DNA of 53,199 nucleotides from Bacillota bacterium (GCA_012522335.1 JAAYKP010000012.1:1-53199); one strand, 5' to 3'; positions 39,487-48,641 are shown, numbered from the stretch's first letter. Numbers and translations: made by a program. Notes: generated from the sequence alone by a model not told the origin.

Positions 39487-39536
39487 TAAATCCCACCTAT
39501 TAATCCTGATCATTTTACTCGGCTTTATCTGTAATA

Positions 39537-39565
39537 AGAGTAGCAGAATCGCCAATGCTAGTCAA
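39537..39565 (-). promoter_or_regulatory. promoter of the isc operon
   Basis: TTGACT (39560-39565), 17 nt, TACTCT (39537-39542) on the minus strand, about 50 nt before iscR. Confidence 0.7.
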
Positions 39566-39595
39566 GTAGCTGCAGCAATTTTTTCGCGAAAATAT

Positions 39596-39994
39596 TTATT
39601 TATTTCTCACTAAAGCCACCGCCTGCGCCACAGCATAGCTGCGGCTGTGGCTGACGGAGAGGGCAATGGAATGCAGGGACAGCTTTGCTGCCTGCTGCTT
39701 TGCCCGTCCATGCAGATAAACCAGCGGCTGCCCTGAAGGTAAAGAGATAATTTCTACTTCCGTCCAGGCCAGACTGCCTATGCCGCAGCCTAACAGTTTA
39801 AAAACAGCCTCTTTGGCTGCAAAACGAGCGGCCAAATGCCTGGCCTTATAGGCACGTGCAGCCAGCTGTTCTTGTTCCCGCACCGTAAAAATGCGCCGCA
39901 AAAAAAGTTGCGGGCGGCGCCGATAGGCGCGTGCAACCCGCTCCACTTCAATAATGTCCACACCGGTACGTACCGCTAATAATTCTTTACCCAT
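39596..39994 (-). CDS. acpS: holo-[acyl-carrier-protein] synthase
   Basis: The 132-residue phosphopantetheinyl transferase has the two AcpS motifs, GVDIIEVERV with the Mg-binding Asp and RFAAKEAVFKLLG with the catalytic Glu and Lys, and ends SIALSVSHSRSYAVAQAV. It attaches 4'-phosphopantetheine from CoA to apo-ACP for fatty acid synthesis. It follows the response regulator by 17 nt, so it may be read from the two-component operon. The identification is firm. Confidence 0.96.
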   Translation of the reverse strand: MGKELLAVRTGVDIIEVERVARAYRRRPQLFLRRIFTVREQEQLAARAYKARHLAARFAAKEAVFKLLGCGIGSLAWTEVEIISLPSGQPLVYLHGRAKQQAAKLSLHSIALSVSHSRSYAVAQAVALVRNK

Positions 39995-40011
39995 CTTTCC
40001 AAACCCTTTTG

Positions 40012-40719
40012 TTATAAAACTGTTTCAAATTTATACCCAATACCCCACACTGTACGCAAATAAGTAGGGTTTGCCGGATCCTTTTCTATTTTTTCCCGAA
40101 TGCGCCTAATTAACACAGTAACCGTGCCGGTATCACCAAAATATTCATTGCCCCATACCAAATCCAGCAGTTGATCACGGCTATAAACTACGCCGGGATT
40201 ATTAGCCAGGACCCACAGCAGGTCAAACTCTTTGGCTGTCAGGTAGACAGGCGTACCATTAAGTTTCACCTCACGTGTCTTGCTGTTGATATAAAGACGC
40301 CCGTCATCAAAGGTTCCTTCCCTTAGCCGCGGTGCCAGTTCTTCACCCGTAACACGGCGTAATACGGCTTTGACGCGCAGGGCCAGCTCGGAGGGGCTGA
40401 AAGGTTTAGTTACGTAATCATCCACACCCAGGTTAAAGCCTTGGGCTTTATCTTCCAGCTCGTCTTTAGCGGAAAGAATAATGACCGGAGTATTGTCACC
40501 GCGACTGCGCAGGGCTTTACACATCTCAAAGCCATCCATTTCCGGCATCATTAAATCCAGAATAATTAAATCAGGCTGCTCTTCTTCCACCTTCTGTAAA
40601 CCTTCCCGACCATCGGCGGCATGTATCACCCGATATGCCTCTTTACGCAGACTCTGCTGCACAATGCGTCTAATCTTAGGCTCATCATCCACAACAAGAA
40701 TCTTTGTTACTTTACTCAA
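40012..40719 (-). CDS. OmpR/PhoB-family response regulator
   Basis: The 235-residue protein has a receiver domain with the acidic pair DD at 11-12, the phosphoacceptor D55 in LIILDLMMPEMDGFE, and K in VTKPFSPSELALR, followed by a winged-helix DNA-binding domain (about 130-235, LTAKEFDLLWVLANNPGVVYSRDQLLDLVWG). The start is TTG at 40719, 8 nt after AAGGGGG and overlapping the kinase stop. Its targets are unknown. Confidence 0.95.
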   Translation of the reverse strand: MSKVTKILVVDDEPKIRRIVQQSLRKEAYRVIHAADGREGLQKVEEEQPDLIILDLMMPEMDGFEMCKALRSRGDNTPVIILSAKDELEDKAQGFNLGVDDYVTKPFSPSELALRVKAVLRRVTGEELAPRLREGTFDDGRLYINSKTREVKLNGTPVYLTAKEFDLLWVLANNPGVVYSRDQLLDLVWGNEYFGDTGTVTVLIRRIREKIEKDPANPTYLRTVWGIGYKFETVL

Positions 40720-42325
40720 AATTATCGCCCCCTTGCACAGTTCTGGAAAATGGCAAATAAATTGTGAATCTGGTTCCTTTGCCTACCTCGCTTTGTACAG
40801 AAACACTCCCCTGCTGCAGCTCTGCTAAAGTCTTTACCAACGCTAAACCTAGTCCTGTACCGCTGCGGCGTCTTTTCAAAGAACCATCACCCTGCCGAAA
40901 CTTCTCAAAAATATGGGGTAAGAGCTCTGGTGCAATACCTTCCCCGGTATCCTCCACATGTATGGCCGCTTTGCCGTCTTCTGTTGTGGCAAAAACAGTA
41001 ACCTTGCCGCCCTCTTTGGTAAACTTCAGGGCATTAGATATTATATTAATAATCATTTGCCGGATGCGTTCCGGATCAGCGTAGATTAATGGCAGCTCTG
41101 CGTTTTGTATGTCCAGGGTTATGCCCTGCTGAACCGCCACAGGCACCATGGTACGTCGGATAATCTGCAGAACATCGTTTAAATCAACGTTCTCCGGCTC
41201 TAAACTTAAATGGCCCGCTTCATACTTAGCCATATCTAAAATATCATTAATTAAATTCATCAGCTGCTGAGCGCCAATCTGAATATCGAGTAAATTCTCC
41301 CGCTGCTCTTCGTTGATGGGACCTGCTGTTTCATCGAGCAGCAGCTCACAAAAAGCGACTATGGAAGTTAGCGGTGTCCTCAGCTCATGCGTAATCGTTG
41401 CCATAAACTCACTTTTGAGCCTATTTGTTTCACTCAATCTTTGATTAAGCTGTGTTAATATTTTTTGACCCTCACGCAGTCGTAAATTAGCTGCCTCCAG
41501 TTCGCGCGTCCGTGTTGCCACCTTACGTTCCATATTTTGATAAAGATCTTTAATCGTTTCATAGGGTCCAAGCAGTTTCTTTCTGATTATCACAACATAA
41601 ATAAAATAACATGAAAGCAGCTTCCAGAGATGACCAATAAGATTGGCGAGATCATAGACTGAACTATATAAAGTGAAGGAGATTTCCGCAAATATCGTAG
41701 TCAGACATGCCAGCAGTAAATATTGGTACAAATCACGATCCAAACGCCGGCCGTTTTTGAAAAGAAAAAAAATGGCTGCTGTCAAAATGAGGATTATCAG
41801 ATATTCGCTTACAATCTTAAATGTAGTCAGGCCAACACCGGGAATAAAACAATCGGGGAAATAACCTGTAAAAACTATAACAAACAAACTGACGGCAATT
41901 ACGGCAATGGAGATTAATACTTTAGGTGTTGTTAGTGATTTTGACAAAAGGGCAGCAGACATAAGCAAAGCGGCAGCCTCAAAAAAACGGGGAATAATCC
42001 ACAGCTGTGTAGCCAGATTGGCAGTATCGCCCGGGAAGACACCCATGCCCTGATAAGCCAAGGTATGAGCAAAATCAAAAATTGCAACGAAGAAATACAC
42101 ATAGCCTAAGAAATTTAGCAAATGATCATTTTTATAAGCAATCCTGCTGGTATGCATAGCAATGGCTGCAATCCCCAGACTAATCAGAATGCTGAAAAAC
42201 TCTACTATGGTATGAAACAGGAGATAGTTGTGCAGTCCAAGGCAGACCAGAACAGCAGCAACTACAACAGCACCTGCAATTGTAAAATATGGTGCCTTAA
42301 TCCCATTTTTCGTCAAACTGCCCAC
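40712..42325 (-). CDS. MASE3-like membrane sensor histidine kinase
   Basis: The 537-residue kinase starts with seven or eight membrane segments (about 12-250) that resemble the MASE3 sensor domain, including HLLNFLGYVYFFVAIFDFAHTLAYQGM. A coiled-coil follows (255-300), then HisKA with phospho-His H313 in TITHELRTPLTS, and a HATPase domain with NIISNALKFT, DTGEGIAPELLPHIFEKF and GTGLGLALVKTL. The GTG start at 42325 follows GAGAGGGAG. It overlaps its response regulator by 8 bp. The stimulus is unknown. Confidence 0.93.
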   Translation of the reverse strand: MGSLTKNGIKAPYFTIAGAVVVAAVLVCLGLHNYLLFHTIVEFFSILISLGIAAIAMHTSRIAYKNDHLLNFLGYVYFFVAIFDFAHTLAYQGMGVFPGDTANLATQLWIIPRFFEAAALLMSAALLSKSLTTPKVLISIAVIAVSLFVIVFTGYFPDCFIPGVGLTTFKIVSEYLIILILTAAIFFLFKNGRRLDRDLYQYLLLACLTTIFAEISFTLYSSVYDLANLIGHLWKLLSCYFIYVVIIRKKLLGPYETIKDLYQNMERKVATRTRELEAANLRLREGQKILTQLNQRLSETNRLKSEFMATITHELRTPLTSIVAFCELLLDETAGPINEEQRENLLDIQIGAQQLMNLINDILDMAKYEAGHLSLEPENVDLNDVLQIIRRTMVPVAVQQGITLDIQNAELPLIYADPERIRQMIINIISNALKFTKEGGKVTVFATTEDGKAAIHVEDTGEGIAPELLPHIFEKFRQGDGSLKRRRSGTGLGLALVKTLAELQQGSVSVQSEVGKGTRFTIYLPFSRTVQGGDNFE

Positions 42326-42430
42326 TGCTCCCTCTCAATATAGTAAGTACTTTGTTGAATTCGACATGCAGTTATTAATTCCTTTTTTCCCCTCTGTAAG
42401 AAAGCCCCTGCCTGCTGCAGCACAGACAGC

Positions 42431-42460
42431 AAAAAAGATACTAGCCCATCAGCTAGTATC
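42431..42460 (-). terminator. terminator of the 318-residue lipoprotein gene
   Basis: GATACTAGC and GCTAGTATC (42437-42445 and 42452-42460) form a stem followed on the minus strand by TTTTTT. Confidence 0.9.
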
Positions 42461-42479
42461 CCTCCGGCATTTACTCTAT

Positions 42480-43436
42480 TTATGGTATATATATCCTTTC
42501 TGCCAGTCGATTTTTCTCCGCACTGCCATCGTATTTTAACGTTACGTTGGCATAAGCCAAAGCCGGGTTAGCCGGCGTAACGCCAAACAGGTCAAGCTGC
42601 GAAACTAAAGCATTCCGCATTTCTATGGTAAAGGTGCCGGCTTGCCTGGCCTCAGGCAGCCAAGTCTCACTGCCCTGCTGAGTGTGATCCTCAAAGGAGA
42701 CGGCAAAATTAAGCTCCAGGGGATTGCCTAACTCATCGATTTGATACAACAAATCAATTTTAGCTGTCGAACACAAATCTGCCGGCTCCGTTAACGGATC
42801 AGAAAAGGTCCGCAGCTGCAGATGATAAGAGAAAGCACGCGGCAGTGCCTCCAACTCACGTTCTATTTGCAGATTGGCCGCAGGTTTTAGATAATCGGCC
42901 TCTACCGCTTCAATTAAGGCCACCATCTCTTCCGGCTGTTCATCAATAACAAAGACCTCATTCAGACGGGAGACAGCACCCATTTTTTTTAAACCTTCCA
43001 GTGATATCAGATGTGCTTCTTCTATGTGGTAATCATAGCCCGCTTCTTCCCATTGGGCTTGTACACTGTCACTTAAAAATGTCTGGGGAAAAACAACCAG
43101 TTTTTCCGGCTCATGTTCCTGCAGCCACACTTTCGCCTCGTTCACATCCTGACAGCGCTCTGGCAGGACTGCCTCCTGCTGCGCTTCAGCAATAGTATCA
43201 TTAATGCCGTCGTAGCGTACATAGCGACGAATAAATTTTGTTCGCTCCGCACTCATTTTTTCTTCTAAAAGAATATGATAGGTAAAATCAGGCACAATGG
43301 TAAAATCAACGTCAGCCAGACTGATAATTTGGTCAGATGACTCATACTTATCTGCAGTAGATTCAAACCCTCTTACAGCTCCGCATCCTGGAAGTAACAA
43401 GATGAGCAGGAACAGCAAGATAGTGCGTATTCTCAT
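42480..43436 (-). CDS. lipoprotein of unknown function
   Basis: The 318-residue protein has a Leu-rich signal peptide and the lipobox LPGC (Cys about 18), so it should be anchored outside. The mature part is acidic and rich in Glu, with no recognised catalytic motif; it alternates helix- and strand-like stretches, for example LISLEGLKKMGAVSRLNEVFVIDEQPEEMVALIEAVEADYLKPAANLQIE. AAAGGAG precedes the ATG, and a TGGTATGAT extended -10 lies about 40 nt upstream. It stands as a single unit between the two-component genes and the flavin reductase gene. Confidence 0.72.
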   Translation of the reverse strand: MRIRTILLFLLILLLPGCGAVRGFESTADKYESSDQIISLADVDFTIVPDFTYHILLEEKMSAERTKFIRRYVRYDGINDTIAEAQQEAVLPERCQDVNEAKVWLQEHEPEKLVVFPQTFLSDSVQAQWEEAGYDYHIEEAHLISLEGLKKMGAVSRLNEVFVIDEQPEEMVALIEAVEADYLKPAANLQIERELEALPRAFSYHLQLRTFSDPLTEPADLCSTAKIDLLYQIDELGNPLELNFAVSFEDHTQQGSETWLPEARQAGTFTIEMRNALVSQLDLFGVTPANPALAYANVTLKYDGSAEKNRLAERIYIP

Positions 43437-43555
43437 AATTAAGCTCCTTTAGGTATGTTTCACTTAATCATACCAAAAAAAAGCCTGGCTCATGTTACTG
43501 TTTCTTTACATAATTCAGCATGAAAGTTAAGATTTTTTAAAATTATTGCTAAAAA

Positions 43556-44635
43556 TCACGTTTCTTGTCCTATTACCTTGACTGCGGCAAGGCCCGAAGC
43601 CATGACGGCTTTCCGCAGCCAAGGCTGATACATAAACGGCAGTTTCAAATTCTTTAAGCAAATATTAAGCCTTAATGCAGCCGTTTCCTTTTGATAGCGT
43701 GGCACAAAACCGTCCAGTCCCTGTTCTAAAGCTTTGGCGGCCGCCAGTGCGCTGCGAAAAGCATAACTAAAACCTTCGGCAGAACTGGGACTAATCCACC
43801 CGGCAGCTTCGCCAATCAGCGCGATTCCCGGGGGCAGCGCGGTTAAACGGGGTGCATGCCGGGGGCGTACAATCAGAGCGCCTTCTTTTTTCTGTGCCCT
43901 CTGCAGGGGGTACCCATAGGCAGCAAGCTTGCTTTTCAGCTCTTTATATCTCTCCAAGGTCTGTTGGCGGGGAATTAAGGCCGCTCCGACCAGCAGCGAA
44001 TCCTCCTTCGGAATGGACCAGCCATAAAAATCCGTCAGCCGGCTGTCAAAAAAGACGGAAAAATAAGGGGATGCTTCCGGCACGCTGAACCATTCCTGGA
44101 CAGCACTATACACAACAAGTTTTTTATCCACCGGGAAAAATTGCTTTCTGACCATCGAGCCGGCGCCATCCGCGCCAATCACTACACGCGCCCGCTCCCG
44201 AAAATGTTTTCCCTGCTGTAAGATATCTAAAACAAAGTGGCTGTCCACCTGCTGAATACTTTTACAGAATGCTGCTAAGCGGACATCAACGGCAGGGGGG
44301 ATTAAAGAAAACAACCAGCCATCAAATTTCGCCCGGTCAAGATTAATATAGAAACGCTGATAGTAGCGTTCACAGTCTTGCTGTAAATCAATGGTACGTA
44401 CAACAAAAATCTGCGGACCGACTATAACTTCCTGCGGCAGTGCTAAACTCATCATGCCCAGGACTTTCTGTGCATCCGGGGCTAATAAACCGCCGCAGCA
44501 TTTGCTACCGGCAGCAGTCTGTTCTGCAGCAAGTAAGTTTCTCTTTTCTACCAGCAGCACCCGATATTTTGCGGCCAGTAAACGGGCCAGCGTTGAACCG
44601 GCCGGTCCCGCTCCGATGATGGCAATATCATACAT
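43556..44635 (-). CDS. FAD-dependent oxidoreductase, geranylgeranyl-reductase-like
   Basis: The 359-residue protein has an N-terminal FAD-binding Rossmann motif, IAIIGAGPAGSTLARLLA, followed by KCCGGLLAPDAQKVL, RVVIGADGAGSMVRKQF (the DG fingerprint) and GIALIGEAAGWISPSSAEGFSYAFRSALAAAKAL, the GD-type fingerprint with Glu for Asp. This arrangement matches flavoproteins of the geranylgeranyl reductase group. The double Cys early on is typical of a Clostridia subfamily of unknown substrate. GGAGGAG precedes the ATG. It follows the HAD gene by 74 nt and may be co-transcribed. Confidence 0.85.
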   Translation of the reverse strand: MYDIAIIGAGPAGSTLARLLAAKYRVLLVEKRNLLAAEQTAAGSKCCGGLLAPDAQKVLGMMSLALPQEVIVGPQIFVVRTIDLQQDCERYYQRFYINLDRAKFDGWLFSLIPPAVDVRLAAFCKSIQQVDSHFVLDILQQGKHFRERARVVIGADGAGSMVRKQFFPVDKKLVVYSAVQEWFSVPEASPYFSVFFDSRLTDFYGWSIPKEDSLLVGAALIPRQQTLERYKELKSKLAAYGYPLQRAQKKEGALIVRPRHAPRLTALPPGIALIGEAAGWISPSSAEGFSYAFRSALAAAKALEQGLDGFVPRYQKETAALRLNICLKNLKLPFMYQPWLRKAVMASGLAAVKVIGQET

Positions 44636-44709
44636 TAATAACCCTCTCCTCCAAAGCTCAAAAGAGATCAGATATTATCCCGGCCGCTTGCGGCTGAATA
44701 ACCAATTAA

Positions 44710-45366
44710 TCAGCTTACATCAACCCCCAGCAGAGCTGCCAGTTCAGCAACAGAGTGGACGATGTAAGTAGGATTTTCTGCGCGCAGTTCATCCTCTGTG
44801 CCGTAACCGTAAGTGACGGCGATGGTATCGAGACCATGGGCTTTGGCCCCAATCAAATCAAACATACGATCTCCGACCATCACTGCTGACCGCCGTTCCT
44901 CGGCAGGTATTGTCTGCAGTATGGCGGCAATAATTTCTTTTTTGGCAGTACGCGTACCGTCAGGGTTACCACCGATAATTAGTGTAAAGTACTTGTCCAG
45001 CTCAAAATGTTTAAGAATCTGTTCTGCAAAGGCTGTCATTTTGGTGGTGGCAATATATAATTTTTTACCCGCAGCCTGAAGTGCTTCCAGCATCTCTCTG
45101 ACACCGGGGAAAACTTTATTTTCATAGAGGCCGCTGACGCTGTGGTGCTCCCGGTAAAGACGAATTGCTTCTTCTACCTGCTCTTCATTAAAGGTGAACA
45201 TAGTGCGGAAGGAATCCTTTAAAGGCGGACCAATAAAAAGGCGGTATTTTTCTTCATCTTCTTCATCTACGCCCATTTTTTGTAAAGCATGACGCAAAGA
45301 ACTAATAATTCCTGCTGCCGGATCGGTTAATGTGCCGTCTAAATCAAATAAAACATATTGATACAT
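44710..45366 (-). CDS. HAD phosphatase, PGP/PpaX-like
   Basis: The 218-residue haloacid dehalogenase-like enzyme has motif I in VLFDLDGTLTDPAAGI, a C1-type cap with GVREMLEALQAAGKKLYIATTK (motif II Thr), motif III Lys in TAKKEIIAA, and motif IV in MVGDRMFDLIGAKAHGLDTIAVTYGYG. The pattern fits phosphoglycolate phosphatase or the pyrophosphatase PpaX; the substrate cannot be decided from sequence. AGGAG lies about 10 nt before the ATG. It follows the RNA methyltransferase gene by 18 nt, so they probably form an operon. Confidence 0.9.
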   Translation of the reverse strand: MYQYVLFDLDGTLTDPAAGIISSLRHALQKMGVDEEDEEKYRLFIGPPLKDSFRTMFTFNEEQVEEAIRLYREHHSVSGLYENKVFPGVREMLEALQAAGKKLYIATTKMTAFAEQILKHFELDKYFTLIIGGNPDGTRTAKKEIIAAILQTIPAEERRSAVMVGDRMFDLIGAKAHGLDTIAVTYGYGTEDELRAENPTYIVHSVAELAALLGVDVS

Positions 45367-45384
45367 CTTTGTGGCTTCTCCTAA

Positions 45385-46533
45385 CTATATGTATTCCTGC
45401 TGCTTGGCAGGTTGAGGTCCGTAGTATTGATAATAATGGCATTCAATTCTGCCATTATAAAGCTTACGCCTTTTCTCAGCAGGACGACCGAAAAATTTTT
45501 CAAATCCTTTATGCGCTGTCAGGACAAAAAAAGACCAAGTAGGCAGTTTGGCAAAAACCTGCCCCATCTCACGGTATAGTGCTTCTGCCTCCCGTACCTC
45601 GCCCAATCTTTCACCGTAAGGCGGATTGCAGATGACAAAGCCATAATCAAAGCGGGAACGAAAATCAGCCAGGGCTGCCCTCTGAAAATGAATCTGCTTT
45701 TCCACACCGGCTTTACGCGCATGGTGACGTGCCAAACGCAGTACTTTTTCATCATAATCCGTACCTACGATCCGTAAAGTACGCTCTCTGACCATGAGGT
45801 CCTGAGCCTCGCTGCGGGCGCTCTGCCACAGCCGACGGGGAGTCTGTGGCCATTGTTCTGCACTAAAACGGCGTTTCAGGCCTGGCGCTATATTTAACCC
45901 CAACAGCGCTGCTTCGATGGGGATTGTACCTGAACCACAAAAAGGATCAGCTAAGACCCGGTCAGCCGGCCATTTGCTGAGGCGCACCAAAGCAGCGGCC
46001 AAAGTTTCCCTTAAAGGTGCCGGCGCCGTTAACTCACGATAGCCTCTTTTATGTAAGCCGGCCCCGCTGGTATCAATGGTCAAAGTGGCACGATCCTTTA
46101 AAAGGGCAACTTCTATTTTGTACTTTGGCCCTGTTTCCTCAAACCATGTTTGATGATATGTTTGTTTTAGCTTTTCGACGATTGCCTTTTTCACAATGGC
46201 TTGGCAGTCAGAAACACTATACAGTTTTGATTTCACGGATTTGCCGTTAACAGGGAATTCCGCATCCCGCGGCAGCCATTCCTGCCACGGCAGTGCTTTT
46301 GTCTGTTCAAATAATTGCTCAAAGGTAGTGGCCGTAAACTCCCCTACTTTAACCAGCACCCGGTCAGCTGAACGCAGCCATAAATTTGTGCGGCAGATTG
46401 CCTCTTCATCCCCGAAAAAAGTTATCCGGCCGTTTTCTACCATTTGATCCTTATAACCTAATTCTTTTAACTCTTTGGCCACAACAGCCTCTAAACCAAA
46501 AGCTGCCGTTGCAATTAACTCTATTTTCGCCAT
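45385..46533 (-). CDS. THUMP-domain 23S rRNA methyltransferase, YpsC/RlmL-type
   Basis: The 382-residue protein has an N-terminal ferredoxin-like/THUMP region (about 1-160) and a C-terminal Rossmann methyltransferase domain with LADPFCGSGTIPIEAALLG (SAM binding), RIVGTDYDEKVL and the catalytic FVICNPPYGERLG, the NPPY motif of N2-guanine methyltransferases. YpsC/RlmL homologs methylate G2445 of 23S rRNA. GGGGG lies 5-9 nt before the ATG at 46533; an in-frame ATG at 46545 abuts it and was rejected. Confidence 0.92.
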   Translation of the reverse strand: MAKIELIATAAFGLEAVVAKELKELGYKDQMVENGRITFFGDEEAICRTNLWLRSADRVLVKVGEFTATTFEQLFEQTKALPWQEWLPRDAEFPVNGKSVKSKLYSVSDCQAIVKKAIVEKLKQTYHQTWFEETGPKYKIEVALLKDRATLTIDTSGAGLHKRGYRELTAPAPLRETLAAALVRLSKWPADRVLADPFCGSGTIPIEAALLGLNIAPGLKRRFSAEQWPQTPRRLWQSARSEAQDLMVRERTLRIVGTDYDEKVLRLARHHARKAGVEKQIHFQRAALADFRSRFDYGFVICNPPYGERLGEVREAEALYREMGQVFAKLPTWSFFVLTAHKGFEKFFGRPAEKRRKLYNGRIECHYYQYYGPQPAKQQEYI

Positions 46534-46601
46534 TTGTGCCCCCATACTTTAATTTGCCAACCACCTCAGCTACTGCAGACTGGGCAGGCTATTTCCTCAC
46601 T

Positions 46602-46630
46602 AGTATAACAAAAACACTTTACTTTTCCAA
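46602..46630 (-). promoter_or_regulatory. promoter of the RNA methyltransferase gene
   Basis: TTGGAA (46625-46630), 17 nt, TATACT (46602-46607) on the minus strand, about 70 nt before the start codon. Confidence 0.6.
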
Positions 46631-46707
46631 CTGCAGCACAAAGGCACCCACAGGCGCGCCGCTAATAGCATTTGACATAAACTGTCGGGTTGTAGTTTGT
46701 TCAACGT

Positions 46708-47088
46708 CTATTTTGTGCCCAGTGCCTTTTCTACAGCTTTCAGGATTGCTAAACTGCTGTAAGTAGCACCGGATATGGTCTCCACCTGCAGTGATTGCCT
46801 GGTAATAATATCATCTACAATCCTTTCTGCTGCCTCACCTTTACCATGCCGGTGCTTAACAAGCTGGATAGCTGTTATTTTTGCTTCCTGCACCGTTACG
46901 TCAACTATCACTTGAATGGGACCGGCCTTGACCTCAGCCTGGTAAACACCATCTACTAATTGAGCCGGATTTACCTCAGCAATAACAAAATTTTTAATCT
47001 GCCGTGTACCCCGCCACAAAGCAAACAAGACTCCCCCGCCAAACAGCAGCAAAACAATAAACATTACTGCCAGTATTTTTCTCAGCAT
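46708..47088 (-). CDS. membrane-anchored FMN-binding domain protein
   Basis: The 126-residue protein has one N-terminal membrane anchor (about 4-25, ILAVMFIVLLLFGGGVLFALW) and an FMN_bind domain outside: DGVYQAEVKAGPIQVIVDVTVQEAKITAIQLVKHRHGKG...ETISGATYSSLAILKAVEKAL. The SGAT-type motif is where RnfG/NqrC relatives attach FMN covalently to a Thr. It may pass electrons at the membrane surface. The ATG at 47088 was chosen because it opens the anchor; the frame extends to 47184 over the flavodoxin gene. It follows the flavodoxin by 49 nt. Confidence 0.85.
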   Translation of the reverse strand: MLRKILAVMFIVLLLFGGGVLFALWRGTRQIKNFVIAEVNPAQLVDGVYQAEVKAGPIQVIVDVTVQEAKITAIQLVKHRHGKGEAAERIVDDIITRQSLQVETISGATYSSLAILKAVEKALGTK

Positions 47089-47137
47089 TCGTCCACACCG
47101 CCTTTTTTCGTTAGCTTTACCCGTACCTACAGAGCAA

Positions 47138-47611
47138 TTATGCAAAAAGCGCGTCCACAAACTGCTGTATGTTCTCTTGCTCAATCACCTCTGTAGTTTT
47201 ATCTGTGCCGGTAAGCTTACGAATTACTGTCCTCTCAATAAAGTTCATTTTGTCAAAATAAAAAGCATATCCCAAGTGCTTTACAGTCGCTGCATGCTGT
47301 ATGAGTTCCTCAGGAAATGCTTCCTTTAAATGTTTTTCATATTGCTTCAGATTAGCGCAGCAGAGAAAAAGACCAAGCTTTTTTGCTAAGAGCTGCTGTT
47401 TGTTTCTCTCACAAAACACAGCAATCTCTTTTTGAATACGGCCTGCATGGATTGAACCACCTATAATTACTGTGTCAAAATCAGCAATTTGTACATTTTT
47501 TTCTCCGGTCAGATTGCATAGCTGCACTGCACCGGCAATTTTAGCCGTCAATAACTGTGCACATTTTTCCACACAACCATGTTTACTGGCATAAACAATA
47601 ATTGTTTTCAT
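47138..47611 (-). CDS. flavodoxin-domain protein
   Basis: The 157-residue protein begins KTIIVYASKHGCVEKCAQLL, the FMN phosphate loop of the HemG-like flavodoxin group, and has VIIGGSIHAGRIQKEIAVFCERN and KKLGLFLCCANL, as in protoporphyrinogen oxidase HemG and related menaquinone-linked flavodoxins. Here no haem gene is nearby; the adjacent FMN_bind gene suggests an electron-transfer pair. The ATG at 47611 lies 8 nt after GGGGAG; the GTG at 47620 overlaps that site. Confidence 0.85.
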   Translation of the reverse strand: MKTIIVYASKHGCVEKCAQLLTAKIAGAVQLCNLTGEKNVQIADFDTVIIGGSIHAGRIQKEIAVFCERNKQQLLAKKLGLFLCCANLKQYEKHLKEAFPEELIQHAATVKHLGYAFYFDKMNFIERTVIRKLTGTDKTTEVIEQENIQQFVDALFA

Positions 47612-47653
47612 GCCAATCACTCCCCACTATTATTTTTGCTCTTCTACTATAGC

Positions 47654-47685
47654 AAAAAATTCCCTTACATAAAAGGGAATTTTTT
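47654..47685. terminator. terminator after the GerMN gene
   Basis: A 13-bp inverted repeat, AAAAAATTCCCTT/AAGGGAATTTTTT, with a 6-nt loop; T-runs on both strands. Confidence 0.88.
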
Positions 47686-47708
47686 CTGCACAGGGCAGTT
47701 TTCCTTGC

Positions 47709-48641
47709 TTATGCGCCGGGCTGCTCAACAATCTCATCATTGCGTTCCACCGGAGCATCCAAAATCACATGCTCTATATTTAACGGCTTGCCTGCCACAG
47801 TGATAGCCACTAAATCTACACCTGCAAATTCTGTCAAAGTATTTACGATGGAAGTAATGGTCATTGTCTCACCGGCGGCACCGCCGCTGTGCTTTGTATG
47901 CATCTCCGGCGAAAAATCAACTACAGCAATACTATCCTGCAGACTTACCGATAGCACCTTCACTTCCGGGGGGATAGTGGCAGCCAGGTTGTCAGTTTGG
48001 GGGCCACGAATCAGTTCCTCCAGGACAGTCCGTAAACGGGTCTCTAAATCAGCATCCAGAGGAAAAGTAAGACTGCGTTTTTCCGGCACCAGCGCTGTAG
48101 CCTGGGGGTTTGCAAAATAGAGTGTTACTTCCTCCTGCTCAGCAGGTGGACCGGCCTCAGTGTTAAAACGTGTCATGAAACCGCGGGCCATACCACTGGG
48201 ACCAATAAGCTCGCTGCCTGCCACCAGAATCTTAACTTTTTCTATTTCTGCAAATTCAGTTAAAGTATTAACAATGGAAGCAATGGCCACTGTTTCAGCC
48301 ACACTGCCGCCGAAGGAATTAAAGTCTTCCGTTAGATTAACCAGCAGTGCATTCTCCTGACGCATGGTCCCATAAACCTTTGTCCCCGCCGGTATATTGT
48401 TGGTCAAGCCTGCTGTTTGCGGGCCGGCTATGAGCGCGGCTAAAACAGCCTGATAGCGATCTTCCCCTTCGCGAAAAGTAATTTCTCTTTCTTCACTAAC
48501 CAACTTTTCATTCTGCGCATCACCATAATACAGTGTTACCGTCTCGGTAATTTCCCCGGGCTCTGCCGTCTTTTTTCCCTCATTTTGTGCACAGGCAGCC
48601 AGCAGCAGTAAAAGAATAAGCAGCCAAATTAATTTACGCAT
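47709..48641 (-). CDS. GerMN-domain spore/germination lipoprotein
   Basis: The 310-residue protein has a lipoprotein signal (lipobox LAAC, Cys about 17) and two tandem GerMN domains, about 35-150 and 172-290. Each has the order VTLYYGDAQNEKLVSEEREI / VTLYFANPQATALVPEKRSL, then LIAGPQT or LIRGPQT, IPAGTKV or IPPEVKV, and a TIxSIVNTLTEFA stretch. The GerM protein of Bacillus has the same double-domain design and works in sporulation and germination. AAGAAGGG precedes the ATG. The ending VERNDEIVEQPGA is a free polar tail. Confidence 0.93.
   Translation of the reverse strand: MRKLIWLLILLLLLAACAQNEGKKTAEPGEITETVTLYYGDAQNEKLVSEEREITFREGEDRYQAVLAALIAGPQTAGLTNNIPAGTKVYGTMRQENALLVNLTEDFNSFGGSVAETVAIASIVNTLTEFAEIEKVKILVAGSELIGPSGMARGFMTRFNTEAGPPAEQEEVTLYFANPQATALVPEKRSLTFPLDADLETRLRTVLEELIRGPQTDNLAATIPPEVKVLSVSLQDSIAVVDFSPEMHTKHSGGAAGETMTITSIVNTLTEFAGVDLVAITVAGKPLNIEHVILDAPVERNDEIVEQPGA

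Noticed and set aside
47138-47611. hemG protoporphyrinogen oxidase
   Set aside because: The fold signature is similar, but no haem biosynthesis gene is linked, so only a flavodoxin-domain name is used.
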